Shown here: piece by piece, positions 52,705 through 61,494 of the stretch
How positions within the stretch are numbered: position 1 is the first letter of the stretch
Layout: every line of letters begins with the position of its first letter
DNA from: Paenibacillus pabuli NBRC 13638
GTDB taxonomy: Bacteria > Bacillota > Bacilli > Paenibacillales > Paenibacillaceae
Direction: 5' to 3'
Assembly: GCF_001514495.1 (NCBI RefSeq)
Contig: NZ_BCNM01000019.1
Span: forward strand, 62,001-126,000
DNA length: 64,000 bases
Notes under the pieces: generated by a model
The model's database searches: none
Told to the model about the DNA's origin: nothing
The model's input: the letters and a program-made list of their open reading frames with translations, nothing else
Program-made: the position numbers and the translations under genes

Positions 52705-53397
52705 ATGAAAATATGGGTATGCACACTGCTGATGATCTTTATACTTACAGGCTGCAACACCACTCGCAACGCTTCGCCCAATCAGGGAACACATGCGAAA
52801 GGCTATGGAGGAAATGTTACAACTCAGCAAGACCAACGGGAAGGCTCTCATATGCTCAATGAACGGGAAGACCGGTTGCACCCTTCTGCAGTGGATCACC
52901 TGACCGAAAATACGGGTGAGGTTCATGAGAAAAACGTAATGGATAACACCAAGGCTGATCGGATGCCAAATGAAAAAAGGGTCACCCACCTTAAAACACT
53001 TGCCAAGCAAGTGGAAGGTGTCAAAGATGCCAACTGCGTTATCCTTGGCAATACGGCCGTCGTTGGCATTGATGTAGATGGTGAACTGGAACGTGCACGA
53101 GTCGGTACGATCAAATATGCTGTAGCCGAAGCCCTTCGTAAAGATCCGGAAGGTGTGGATTCCATCGTAACCGCAGATGCGGATGTTACTGAACGTATTA
53201 AGGAAATTGGTAAACATATTCGTCAAGGACACCCGATATCCGGCTTTGCCTCAGAGCTCGCCGACATGGTGGGGCGAATCATCCCTCAACTCCCGAAAGA
53301 TGTCAAAGTCCGCCAAAATCCAGATGAACGTGTAGGACATGAACAACAAATGCAGCAGCTGCATTCATCTGACAAAAGACAACAAAAAGCCCAGTGA
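52705..53397 (+). CDS. YhcN/YlaJ-family sporulation lipoprotein
   Basis: A 230-aa lipoprotein with lipobox ILTGC (lipidated C17), a polar disordered region (about 20-85) and the YhcN/YlaJ core (about 95-190, with LAKQVEGVKDANCVILGNTAVVGIDVDGE). YlaJ and YhcN are found in Bacillus spores and influence germination. AAAGGATG precedes the ATG. The gene corresponds to ylaJ beside ylaK and ends at a bidirectional terminator shared with the convergent gene. Confidence 0.88.
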   Translation: MKIWVCTLLMIFILTGCNTTRNASPNQGTHAKGYGGNVTTQQDQREGSHMLNEREDRLHPSAVDHLTENTGEVHEKNVMDNTKADRMPNEKRVTHLKTLAKQVEGVKDANCVILGNTAVVGIDVDGELERARVGTIKYAVAEALRKDPEGVDSIVTADADVTERIKEIGKHIRQGHPISGFASELADMVGRIIPQLPKDVKVRQNPDERVGHEQQMQQLHSSDKRQQKAQ

Positions 53398-53416
53398 TCT
53401 CTCACTAGGCTTTTTT
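53384..53416. terminator. Bidirectional terminator between ylaJ- and ylaL-type genes
   Basis: AAAAAGCC and GGCTTTTT, with inner AGTGA and TCACT, form a stem flanked by an A run on the left and a T run on the right. It overlaps the ends of both genes. Confidence 0.88.
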
Positions 53417-53857
53417 CATGGCAGTAAACACCTGCTCATCTAATTTCTCAGCAGCACGCTGATCATATATTTTGACATATTGCGGCACAGAGGACAATTG
53501 GGCTCCATAAAAAAGGGCATTCCTTACCGCTTCAATGGAAATGTCGAAGCAGCACATGTTAAAGGGAACATCCTGTAACGGATTTTGTCGTACCGAAGCA
53601 CGTCCGTTTACAGCATACACCATTTCTTCTCCAAATATAGTGACGGTAATGGCCGGATTCTCGATCATATTGTTCACGAGACGTGACCGATGATCAATCG
53701 CCACACGAAGGGTAGAGGCATTCTCCGCATAAATCCAAGAGATTGCAGTTGATGTCGGACCTCCAGATTCAATGTCCACGGTGCTCAGGAGCACAAATGT
53801 TTCGTTCTTGAATTGCTGTAGAAGAGATTCAGTCAATTGTGTGACGGCTTCGGACAT
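53405..53857 (-). CDS. YlaL-like pyridoxamine 5'-phosphate oxidase-fold protein
   Basis: A 150-aa protein with a split-barrel flavin-binding fold suggested by ETFVLLSTVDIESGGPTSTAISWIYAE and LRVAIDHRSRLVNNMIENPAITVTIFG. It matches YlaL of Bacillus by length and position next to ylaJ/ylaK. Function is unknown; the fold binds FMN, F420 or heme in different relatives. AGGGGG lies eight bases before the ATG. Confidence 0.75.
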   Translation of the reverse strand: MSEAVTQLTESLLQQFKNETFVLLSTVDIESGGPTSTAISWIYAENASTLRVAIDHRSRLVNNMIENPAITVTIFGEEMVYAVNGRASVRQNPLQDVPFNMCCFDISIEAVRNALFYGAQLSSVPQYVKIYDQRAAEKLDEQVFTAMKKA

Positions 53858-53959
53858 CCAACCAGCCCCCTAATCTTCTTTATGCAATTCTTGATTCGTT
53901 ATTGATGTTATTATAGCATATCACCAATCTTGCTTCCAATCCCAAAAGAAGAATGGGTG

Positions 53960-55021
53960 TTACTCGGCTGATGGAGAAGTTGTTACTTTACCTGAAAGGG
54001 TATCCTGCAATGCCTGCTTGGCGTTAGCCAATTCCGTTTCGTTGATATACACATATGGACTTCTCCACTCTCCGGTTACTGGTGTGTAATGTACATCCGA
54101 TTTGGAAATATTCCAGTAGGTAGCAATAAAGTTCTTCATCTGCTCCGATTCCACGTCTGTTGTCATATTTTTATCAACAGCACCAATCACTTTACCAATC
54201 TTCGTTACGCCACCAAGTGATTTTAACTGGTCCAGCATGGAATTCAGCACTTGGTTCTGACGTTTATTTCGGTCAAAGTCATTGGACTCTGCCGTTTTCG
54301 GTTTACAGTTCGATTTGCGATATCGAACAAAATCAAGTGCTTCTTTGCCATCCAGATGCTGTGCTCCAGCTACCAGATTAATATCCGTGCCATCAGCCGT
54401 ATCTCGGTAGCACATGTTTTTGTCCACAGTCACATCTACGCCACCCACAGCATTGACTGCATCGCGGAATGCCTGAAAATTCAGAACGGTCGTATAATGG
54501 ATATTCACATCCAGATACTTGCCCATCATTTCTTTCATCTGATCCTCTGCATTTTTGCCAGATGTTTTTTCTTGCGCTTTGAATTTAGGATAATAAGAGT
54601 TCAATTTATTCGCCTTATACCCATCCAGCTGAATACGTGTATCCCGAGGTAAAGATACAATGGTTGCGGTCTTGGTCTCCGGATTCAGAGCAGCTACCAT
54701 GACCACGTCGGAGAGATGCGTACCTGTCTCAGGCCGATTATCCGTACCTAACAGCAACATCGTAATGGGCTTGGTTTTGGCTGACATTCCTGGCGGTACC
54801 GGCTTATCAATACCTGTATCGGTTACCTGATTGTATACCCAATAGGTATATCCCCCGCCTACCACAATAGCAATGACCAATAAACTTAAAACTAATTTCC
54901 CAAAGGTTCGCATCCGTTTTTTCTTCTTTGGTTGCTTGCCCTTGCCGTTCTTCGATCCAGAAGCACCGGATGGAGTTGGTGCCTGTCTCCGTGGAGGCAG
55001 ACCGTTCGAATTTGAGTTCAT
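53960..55021 (-). CDS. LytR-CpsA-Psr (LCP) family glycopolymer transferase
   Basis: A 353-aa protein with a basic, low-complexity cytoplasmic tail (PPRRQAPTPSG, KGKQPKKKKRMR), one transmembrane helix (about 43-64) and an extracellular LCP domain (MLLLGTDNRPETGTHLSDVVMV, VSLPRDTRIQLDGYKANKLN, AVGGVDVTVDKNMCYRD, LDGKEALDFVRYRKSN). LCP enzymes move teichoic acid or other glycopolymers from undecaprenyl carriers to peptidoglycan. The conserved arginines and aspartates of these motifs are present. The start codon is preceded by AGGTG at a rather long distance. Confidence 0.9.
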   Translation of the reverse strand: MNSNSNGLPPRRQAPTPSGASGSKNGKGKQPKKKKRMRTFGKLVLSLLVIAIVVGGGYTYWVYNQVTDTGIDKPVPPGMSAKTKPITMLLLGTDNRPETGTHLSDVVMVAALNPETKTATIVSLPRDTRIQLDGYKANKLNSYYPKFKAQEKTSGKNAEDQMKEMMGKYLDVNIHYTTVLNFQAFRDAVNAVGGVDVTVDKNMCYRDTADGTDINLVAGAQHLDGKEALDFVRYRKSNCKPKTAESNDFDRNKRQNQVLNSMLDQLKSLGGVTKIGKVIGAVDKNMTTDVESEQMKNFIATYWNISKSDVHYTPVTGEWRSPYVYINETELANAKQALQDTLSGKVTTSPSAE

Positions 55022-55065
55022 ATCTTCAACACCTTTATCACATCTGTTTTTGCCTATATATAAGA

Positions 55066-55092
55066 CATCCGCTTTCCCTAAGGAAAACGGAT
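55066..55092 (-). terminator. Hairpin between ylaH- and LCP-type genes
   Basis: CATCCGTTTTCC and GGAAAGCGGATG pair around TTAG on the minus strand, followed by TCTTATATAT. The tail is only moderately T-rich. Confidence 0.55.
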
Positions 55093-55111
55093 GGTATATG
55101 CAAGGCAGAGT

Positions 55112-55408
55112 TTATGAGTTTCGAGCGGCAGCTTCCGCCTTTTTCTTTTGACGACCTTCAATGAAATAGCGCACTCGCACTAACAGCATCAAACCGACTG
55201 CCACCAGCAAACATTGAATGATAGGCAGTTTGTCGATCTGAAAAATAAGAAGCATGAATGTGCCCATCGCCATCAATACATAGAGAACGATTTCCTTACC
55301 AAGCGGCAATTTCTGACGTACCCGAAACACCTTGTTATATACGTAAGTAATCAAAACAAAGATGACGATGTAGGCGACGATCGGGTTTGATGCGAACCAT
55401 GCTTGCAT
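55112..55408 (-). CDS. YlaH-like membrane protein
   Basis: A 98-aa protein with three hydrophobic segments (about 8-24, 41-58 and 63-80) and a lysine/alanine-rich cytoplasmic end (EGRQKKKAEAAARN). It resembles the YlaH family, and the gene lies near typA as ylaH does in Bacillus. Function unknown. AAAGGAG lies ten bases before the ATG. Confidence 0.8.
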   Translation of the reverse strand: MQAWFASNPIVAYIVIFVLITYVYNKVFRVRQKLPLGKEIVLYVLMAMGTFMLLIFQIDKLPIIQCLLVAVGLMLLVRVRYFIEGRQKKKAEAAARNS

Positions 55409-55459
55409 GCACAGCCAGCTCCTTTCGTGTTCATGCTAGATATAAGTCAATTGTTGATG

Positions 55460-55801
55460 ATACCCTTTCGATAACTCAAGGGAAGTACATGCGTGGTGAC
55501 CGTTTCGGTTTCGGATCGTTCTTTCGATCTATATCTGTTGAGATAAACCATTTTACACTGGACCACTCCGTGGACAGAATCATCTTACAATCGCTGTTAT
55601 CCCCAGATTTTTTGATTCCCTTTTTGAAAGGGAAAATCCGGGGATAAAGGCGACCGCTTCGCTTCTACAGATTGCTTCTGCCCTCTCCGTTATCGTGTAA
55701 ATTTGAAATTCAACTTCAATCAATTCTTCAGAATCGATTCCGATCCCTTCACTACTTTCGCTGTACAAACCTTTCGTTACTTTCCGTGTTCCATCAAACA
55801 T
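55460..55801. other. Structured intergenic element between ylaH and typA
   Basis: The 428-bp gap contains no convincing gene. It holds a long imperfect palindrome (55597-55646: ATCCCC(G)GATTTTCCCTTT with AAAGGGAATC...AAATCTGGGGAT on the minus strand), a short ATCG...CGAT hairpin near 55525 and several CGAAA repeats. A 73-codon frame (55580-55801, minus) is open but has no ribosome site and crosses the palindrome. It looks like a structured repeat or RNA element; the class is not known to me. Confidence 0.45.
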
Positions 55802-55836
55802 TAACTTATATCATTTATTTTAGTTGTAGTTAGGCG

Positions 55837-57678
55837 TTATTTTGAAGCCATTTTACGTTGTTTTTCTGCACGTTCACGCTCGGATTTATTCAGGATCTTC
55901 TTACGAAGACGAATAGATTTCGGTGTAATCTCACAATATTCATCGTCATTCAGATATTCAAGCGCCTGTTCCAACGAGAAGATAATCGGAGTTTTAATTT
56001 TAACCGTATCATCTTTACCTGAAGAACGAACGTTAGTCAGTTGTTTTTCTTTGCAGATGTTAACAACGATATCATTGTCACGTGTATGTTCACCAACAAT
56101 CATACCTTCGTAGATTTCAGTACCTGGCTCCAAGAAGAGAGTACCGCGATCCTCAACGCCCATCATTCCATAGAACGTAGACGTACCAGTTTCAGTTGAG
56201 ATCAGTACACCTTGGTGACGTCCACCCACTTGACCGGACACTACCGGAGCGTAGCTGTCAAATGCATGGTTCATAACACCGTAACCACGAGTCAATGTCA
56301 GGAAGTTTGTGCTGTATCCGATCAAACCACGTGCCGGAATCAGGAACTCCAGACGAACTTGACCACTACCTGTGTTGACCATGTTAACCATCTCTGCTTT
56401 ACGTGCGCCCAGGCTCTCCATTACGGAACCCATGCTCTCTTCAGGGATATCAATCAACAAGCGCTCAAGTGGTTCCATTTTCTTACCTTCAACTTCTTTA
56501 ACGATAACTTCTGGTTTGGATACTTGAAGCTCATATCCTTCACGACGCATATTTTCAATCAGGATACCCAAGTGAAGCTCACCACGTCCAGAAACGACAA
56601 ATGCATCCGGGCTTTCCGTTTCGTCAACACGAAGAGAAACGTCTGTTTCCAACTCTTTGAACAAACGTTCACGAAGTTTACGGGAAGTTACCCATTTACC
56701 TTCACGACCTGCAAATGGACTGTTGTTCACGAGGAACGTCATTTGCAATGTTGGCTCATCAATTTTCAGAACTGGCAAAGCTTCAGGTTGGTTAGGATCA
56801 GCGATGGTTTCACCAATGTTGATGTCCTTGATCCCTGCAATTGCAACGATATCGCCTGCTCCTGCTTCTTCTGTCTCAACACGTTTGAGACCTTGGAAAC
56901 CAAACAGTTTCTCGATACGAGCGGTTTTGCTTTTGCCATCTCGCATAATAACCGTAACGGATTGTCCTTGACGGATTACACCGCGGTTTACACGACCGAT
57001 AGCAATACGGCCAAGGTATTCATTGTAGTCCATCAAAGTAACGAGGAATTGAAGCGGCTCTTCAACATTCTCTGTTGGGTGAGGGATATGACTAACGATC
57101 GTATCGTAGATCGCCATCATGTTGTCATCCTGTTTAGCAGGATCGTTGTCCATGCTGGATGTTCCGTTCAATGCGGAAGCATATACAACAGGGAATTCAA
57201 GTTGTTGATCGTTGGCACCCAGTTCAATGAACAGGTCCAATACTTCATCAATGACCTCAGTAGGACGAGCTGCTGGACGGTCAATTTTGTTTACAATAAC
57301 GATAGGTGTCAGGTTGTGCTCCAGTGCTTTACGCAATACGAATTTCGTTTGCGGCATGCAGCCCTCGTAAGCATCAACAACGAGCAATACGCCGTCAACC
57401 ATTTTCATGATACGTTCCACTTCACCGCCGAAGTCGGCGTGTCCTGGTGTATCCACAATATTGATCAAGTAATCTTTATAGGTAATAGCTGTGTTTTTGG
57501 CCAGAATCGTAATACCGCGTTCACGCTCCAAATCGTTGGAGTCCATTGCGCGCTCCTGTACCGTTTCGTGATCACGGAAAGTACCGGATTGCTGGAGCAA
57601 CTTGTCGACGAGTGTTGTTTTCCCGTGGTCGACGTGGGCAATAATCGCAATATTGCGAATGTGTTCTCTTGAATGCAT
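55837..57678 (-). CDS. typA: Ribosome-associated translational GTPase TypA/BipA
   Basis: A 613-aa EF-G-like GTPase involved in 50S assembly and stress or cold growth. G1 is AHVDHGKTTLVDK, switch I RERGITILAK, G3 DTPGHADFGGE and G4 NKIDRP; EF-G domain III/V-like and the TypA-specific C-terminal domain follow, ending in a lysine/arginine-rich tail. The ATG at 57678 (MHSREHIRN) matches the family; the ribosome site is weak and distant (GGAAAGGAT). It has its own promoter and a leader hairpin. Confidence 0.94.
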   Translation of the reverse strand: MHSREHIRNIAIIAHVDHGKTTLVDKLLQQSGTFRDHETVQERAMDSNDLERERGITILAKNTAITYKDYLINIVDTPGHADFGGEVERIMKMVDGVLLVVDAYEGCMPQTKFVLRKALEHNLTPIVIVNKIDRPAARPTEVIDEVLDLFIELGANDQQLEFPVVYASALNGTSSMDNDPAKQDDNMMAIYDTIVSHIPHPTENVEEPLQFLVTLMDYNEYLGRIAIGRVNRGVIRQGQSVTVIMRDGKSKTARIEKLFGFQGLKRVETEEAGAGDIVAIAGIKDINIGETIADPNQPEALPVLKIDEPTLQMTFLVNNSPFAGREGKWVTSRKLRERLFKELETDVSLRVDETESPDAFVVSGRGELHLGILIENMRREGYELQVSKPEVIVKEVEGKKMEPLERLLIDIPEESMGSVMESLGARKAEMVNMVNTGSGQVRLEFLIPARGLIGYSTNFLTLTRGYGVMNHAFDSYAPVVSGQVGGRHQGVLISTETGTSTFYGMMGVEDRGTLFLEPGTEIYEGMIVGEHTRDNDIVVNICKEKQLTNVRSSGKDDTVKIKTPIIFSLEQALEYLNDDEYCEITPKSIRLRKKILNKSERERAEKQRKMASK

Positions 57679-57759
57679 GGTTTGTATCCATATCCTTTCC
57701 AATTTCAATTCTTATCTACTAAACTTCCCGCAATTTCGCAGGTTACTCACCCAAAATAA

Positions 57760-57780
57760 GCGTCGGTGATATCCCGACGC
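57760..57780 (-). other. Hairpin in the typA leader
   Basis: GCGTCGG and CCGACGC pair around GATATCA on the minus strand, then TTATTTTG. It lies between the typA promoter and start codon, about 80 bases before the ATG, so it could be a 5' leader attenuator or stabiliser. Confidence 0.6.
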
Positions 57781-57797
57781 ATGTCTATATCCCTTAT

Positions 57798-57825
57798 ATT
57801 ATAGTTGATCATAGGTAAAAATCAA
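57798..57825 (-). promoter_or_regulatory. SigA-type promoter of typA
   Basis: TTGATT (57820-57825) and TATAAT (57798-57803) on the minus strand are spaced by 16 bases, about 120 bases upstream of the start codon. Confidence 0.65.
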
Positions 57826-57855
57826 GATATTTCGCTTGAAAGACCATTGGGAATG

Positions 57856-58350
57856 TTACCAGCCTCTCCCTCGACGTCCTCGACCAAGCAACAACCACAG
57901 CCCGCCTACAATCAAAAGTACTGCCAATACGTAGATAATCCCCGTGTGAAGCAGTGTAACTCCGAATAAAATAATTGAAATGATACCTACGCCCACTGCT
58001 GCCGGAAGCACCCATGCAGGTCTTCGGTGATCGACCATCGCATATTCAAGCAAACCAATCGCAATCCCAAGCAATAACGCAGGCCATAGGTTGCTCATTA
58101 ATCCGCCGCCCCATGTATTCGTGATCCCGAACAACAAACCATAGACCGTTAATGTGCCTGCTGGAACGAGTGACCATGATGGCGTAAGCCTCGCATAGTA
58201 TAATGCATGAAGAGCAATACCAGGCAACAAGATGAGCAAAGGCCAGAAGTGCCGTCCAATGAAGCCAAACACACCCAGCTTGCCGAGTAAAATAATTAAA
58301 CCCGCAACTACAATAAAAATTCCGATTGCTTTTTCATTTCTCATCCTCAT
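57856..58350 (-). CDS. Small polytopic membrane protein (LiaI/LiaF-TM-like)
   Basis: A 164-aa protein with about six hydrophobic segments and very few polar loops; it begins RNEKAIGIFIVVAGLIILLGKLG and includes GRHFWPLLILLPGIALH, a pattern common in LiaI/LiaF-type transmembrane domains (DUF5668-like). The C-terminus is GRGRRGRGW. No catalytic motif is visible. AGAGGTGA precedes the ATG. A 299-bp gap on its upstream side contains only the terC terminator. Confidence 0.65.
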   Translation of the reverse strand: MRMRNEKAIGIFIVVAGLIILLGKLGVFGFIGRHFWPLLILLPGIALHALYYARLTPSWSLVPAGTLTVYGLLFGITNTWGGGLMSNLWPALLLGIAIGLLEYAMVDHRRPAWVLPAAVGVGIISIILFGVTLLHTGIIYVLAVLLIVGGLWLLLGRGRRGRGW

Positions 58351-58584
58351 CTACAATCACCTCTTATAACATTTGGCTATGTACCCCGAAAGTTAAACGA
58401 CAAGCATTCCATGATGACTGACTGTTTCCAGCCTGTTTCTAGTGTAGCCGATGTGTATACAAAAAACTACACTTTATGTCGCACTTCGCCTCGTTCCATT
58501 ATCCTTTATTACCCTAAAATGCCATTGCTATGACTTCTTCAAGTTAGCTCTCTTCTTCACAACTGCACCAATAAATGAATACAG

Positions 58585-58612
58585 CAAAAAACCGCCCTTA
58601 TACGGGCAGTTT
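58585..58612 (-). terminator. Terminator of the minus-strand terC gene
   Basis: AACTGCCC and GGGCGGTT pair on the minus strand and are followed by TTTTG after a total of six T. Confidence 0.8.
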
Positions 58613-58649
58613 GCCGGCAAAACTTACATTTCACCTGCTTACATTTAAC

Positions 58650-59309
58650 CTACACATTTCGACGAACAAACTTGTGCGCCCCCCCAACCGCGATCACAAG
58701 ACAGGCCATAGCGGCAGGCAAGAAGGTGTGTGCCTCAGCTGCCATGCCGCCAAGCCATTGTCCCAGCTTCGGATCATTCATCACCATCTCACCTGCTGTG
58801 AAGGCCAGAATACCTGAACCAGCAAACACGAGAATCGGGAATCGCTTCAACAAACCGACAATTAACCCGCTGCCCCACACCACAATCGGAATACTTATCG
58901 CAATACCGATTACCGTCAATGCGAGGTCACCATCCGCCAAAGCAGCAATCGCAAGAACGTTATCCAGACTCATGACAAAGTCAGCAATCAAAATCGTCTG
59001 GATCGCTTTCCAGGTCGTAGAAGCTTCCCGAATATGTACTTCATCTTCATTTTGAAGCAGAAGCTTAACGGCAATCCAGAGTAGCAGCAGCCCGCCTGCC
59101 GCCTGAATAAAAGGAATACCCAACAACAAAACGGCTGCAAAGGTTAATACACAACGCAAGACAACCGCGCCAAATGCCCCCCACCACACCGCCTTCTTGC
59201 GCTGTCGTGCTGGTAAATCCTTGCTTGCCAGTGCGATGACAACCGCATTATCTCCACTCAGAACCAGATTAATCATTAAGATTTCGGTCAACAGCCATAG
59301 CGTATCCAT
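58650..59309 (-). CDS. TerC-family membrane protein, YjbE type (copy 1)
   Basis: A 219-aa polytopic protein. TerC signatures are the aspartates in VLSGDNAVVIALA and DFVMSLDNVLAIAA, placed in symmetric membrane segments. TerC proteins export manganese or load it onto secreted enzymes in Bacillus. The ATG at 59309 has GGGGGA eight bases upstream. It stands back to back with a second TerC gene, sharing a 105-bp regulatory gap. Confidence 0.88.
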   Translation of the reverse strand: MDTLWLLTEILMINLVLSGDNAVVIALASKDLPARQRKKAVWWGAFGAVVLRCVLTFAAVLLLGIPFIQAAGGLLLLWIAVKLLLQNEDEVHIREASTTWKAIQTILIADFVMSLDNVLAIAALADGDLALTVIGIAISIPIVVWGSGLIVGLLKRFPILVFAGSGILAFTAGEMVMNDPKLGQWLGGMAAEAHTFLPAAMACLVIAVGGAHKFVRRNV

Positions 59310-59367
59310 GCTTCTCATCCCCCCACTCTAACTTGTATGTCAGAGTTGTCCATGCTATTCTTAAACG

Positions 59368-59396
59368 TTGAACAAGCTTTCTAAGGTTTGGATAAA
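59368..59396 (+). promoter_or_regulatory. Possible promoter of the plus-strand terC gene
   Basis: TTGAAC and GATAAA spaced by 17 bases, about 18 bases before the start codon region. The -10 match is poor. Confidence 0.35.
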
Positions 59397-59414
59397 TAGA
59401 AGGAGTGACATCGA

Positions 59415-60116
59415 ATGGAGCTGTTTAGCCCCGCTTTTTGGCTGGCGTTGTTGAACGTTGTATTTATTGATCTAATTCTGGCTGGCGATAATGCCATCGT
59501 GATTGGTCTCGCAGCTCGAAATTTGCACCCATCTGTGCAGAAAAGGGCAATTCTCTATGGAACAGGCGGCGCACTATTGATACGTATTGTGGCCACCGTA
59601 ATTGTGTTATGGCTGCTGAAAGTGCCTTGGTTGCTCCTTGTAGGGGGATTACTTCTGATCTGGATCGCCTACAAGTTATTGGCAGATCAAGGGGAGGAAC
59701 ATTCCGACATCAAGGCAGGCAGTTCTCTCTGGGTAGCCGTGCGGACAATCGTGATCGCAGATGCAGCTATGGGTCTGGATAATGTGATTGCCGTTGCCGG
59801 TGCTGCACAGCAGCATTTGGTACTTGTCATACTTGGACTCCTGATCAGTGTTCCTATTATCGTTTGGGGCAGCACGTTGTTTATCAAATTAATCAACCGT
59901 TTCCCTTGGATCATTTACCTTGGAGCCATCGTTCTGGGTTATACGGCTTCCAACATGATTACAGAGGAACACCGTCTCGTGCCTTTCTTTACCGAACATC
60001 CGGCATTGCGGATCTTATTTATTGTTCTGGTTACGGCTGGTGTTGTGTTTGCCGGATATCGCAAACGCGCTAGCAGCAATAAGCCAGGCGGGGAGCGGCA
60101 GCACTCCTATTCATAA
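59415..60116 (+). CDS. TerC-family membrane protein, YjbE type (copy 2)
   Basis: A 233-aa polytopic protein with LILAGDNAIVIGLAARNL and DAAMGLDNVIAVAGAA, the paired aspartate motifs of TerC. It is diverged from copy 1 and oriented away from it. A lysine/arginine-rich tail follows the last helix. GAAGGAG lies before the ATG. A role in manganese efflux or metalation is inferred from the family. It converges on thiI with a shared terminator. Confidence 0.88.
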   Translation: MELFSPAFWLALLNVVFIDLILAGDNAIVIGLAARNLHPSVQKRAILYGTGGALLIRIVATVIVLWLLKVPWLLLVGGLLLIWIAYKLLADQGEEHSDIKAGSSLWVAVRTIVIADAAMGLDNVIAVAGAAQQHLVLVILGLLISVPIIVWGSTLFIKLINRFPWIIYLGAIVLGYTASNMITEEHRLVPFFTEHPALRILFIVLVTAGVVFAGYRKRASSNKPGGERQHSYS

Positions 60117-60155
60117 CATTTAAGAATCTGCCACTTTAAACCGTAGGACATATAT

Positions 60156-60193
60156 AAAAGGACTGACCGATAGAATTCGGCCAGTCCTTTTTC
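60156..60193. terminator. Bidirectional terminator between terC and thiI
   Basis: AAAAGGACTG and CAGTCCTTTT, with inner CCGA and TCGG, form a stem with one mismatch, T-rich on both strands. Confidence 0.88.
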
Positions 60194-60243
60194 GATGAGA
60201 TAACATAGTCCTTATTATGTCATTCGATTCTGAAGATGAATGA

Positions 60244-61488
60244 TCAGAACCAATCTTCCTTCATTTCGTTATCCTGATCTTGTTGATTGGTCAGCATAGG
60301 TGTTTCACCTGCATGCAAAGTCAACGTTTCGGTTTGCTCCACCGCCTGGTCTACCCATTCAGCAAGTTGGCTCATGGTCGCTTCGATTTTATCCACAATG
60401 CGCAGATTTGGATTCGTTGTCGGGGATTTCGGTACGAATAGCGTGCAGCAATCCTCATATGGCAGAATCGATATATCATACGTTCCGATCTGTTTGGATA
60501 ACGTTATAATCTCCTGTTTGTCCATCATGACAAGCGGTCGCAGCAGCGGCAGATCCGTTGCACGTCCAATGACATTCATGCTCGGCAGCGTTTGGCTCGC
60601 TACCTGACCCAGGCTATCCCCCGTAATCAGCGCAAGCGCGCGTTCACGTTCAGCCAACTTGGTAGCGATCCGTAACATCGAGCGCCGCATCAATGTAATG
60701 ATCAGGTTATCCTGTCCCAGTTGGGTAAATGCAGTTTGAATTTCAGTAAACGGAACCAGATGCAGCTTGATTGTGCCTGCATGATCAGCAAGTGCTCGCG
60801 CCAGATCAATGACCTTTTCTTTGGCACGCTGGCTTGTGAATGGGTAGCTGTAGAAATGTACACATTCCACTTCAAGTCCTCTACGCATCGAAGACCATGC
60901 AGCTACCGGGCTGTCAATGCCTCCTGATAATAAGAGCATCGCTTTGCCATTTGTACCCAGGGGGAATCCACCTACGGCCGGAATGACTTCACTGAAGATA
61001 TACGTGCCCTGATCCCTGATTTCCACACGCAGCTCAATGTCAGGTTGACGCACATCTACGCTTAACTGCTGGAATTTCCGAAGGATCGGAGAACCCACCA
61101 GATGATTCATTTCATGCGAAGAATTAGGAAACTCTTTCCACACACGACGGGCATTCACCTTGAATGTGGTACCTTCTTTGAATTCAGACTCTCTCTCATC
61201 CATAAAAGCAACAGCCGTCTCCACGATATCCTCCGGCTTCGATGGCGTAACTTTAACCGGACTGATCGACATCACTCCGAACACTCGTTTAAGTACAGCA
61301 AGCAGTTCCGTATGAGATTCACCGCCCAGATCCACATACAACCGTCCAAATTCCTTCCGCAGACTTGCGCCTGGATAAGGTTTAAGCAGAGAACGTACGT
61401 GGGTAATGATTGTTTTTTCGAACCGGGCACGATTTTTTCCTTTTAACATAAACTCTCCGAAACGGAGTAGCAGCATATCATATTTCAT
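60244..61488 (-). CDS. thiI: tRNA 4-thiouridine sulfurtransferase
   Basis: A 414-aa enzyme that adenylates tRNA U8 and inserts sulfur to give s4U; in many bacteria it also serves thiamine thiazole synthesis. N-terminal ferredoxin-like and THUMP domains (about 1-165) precede the PP-loop SGGIDSPVAAW. There is no C-terminal rhodanese domain, which is normal in Firmicutes, where a dedicated cysteine desulfurase hands over the sulfur; that gene lies 6 bases upstream. The ribosome site AGGCGG is 12 bases before the ATG. Confidence 0.94.
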   Translation of the reverse strand: MKYDMLLLRFGEFMLKGKNRARFEKTIITHVRSLLKPYPGASLRKEFGRLYVDLGGESHTELLAVLKRVFGVMSISPVKVTPSKPEDIVETAVAFMDERESEFKEGTTFKVNARRVWKEFPNSSHEMNHLVGSPILRKFQQLSVDVRQPDIELRVEIRDQGTYIFSEVIPAVGGFPLGTNGKAMLLLSGGIDSPVAAWSSMRRGLEVECVHFYSYPFTSQRAKEKVIDLARALADHAGTIKLHLVPFTEIQTAFTQLGQDNLIITLMRRSMLRIATKLAERERALALITGDSLGQVASQTLPSMNVIGRATDLPLLRPLVMMDKQEIITLSKQIGTYDISILPYEDCCTLFVPKSPTTNPNLRIVDKIEATMSQLAEWVDQAVEQTETLTLHAGETPMLTNQQDQDNEMKEDWF

Positions 61489-61494
61489 CTAAAA

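Noticed and set aside
55580..55801. 73-codon frame downstream of typA
   Set aside because: No Shine-Dalgarno site, crosses a long palindrome, no family resemblance; treated as part of a structured element.
56212..57672. 486-codon frame antisense to typA
   Set aside because: Shadow of a strongly codon-biased gene; no recognisable domain.
57750..57780. Terminator of the LiaI/LiaF-like gene
   Set aside because: The hairpin lies downstream of a good typA promoter, so it belongs more likely to the typA leader; the T tail is also poor.
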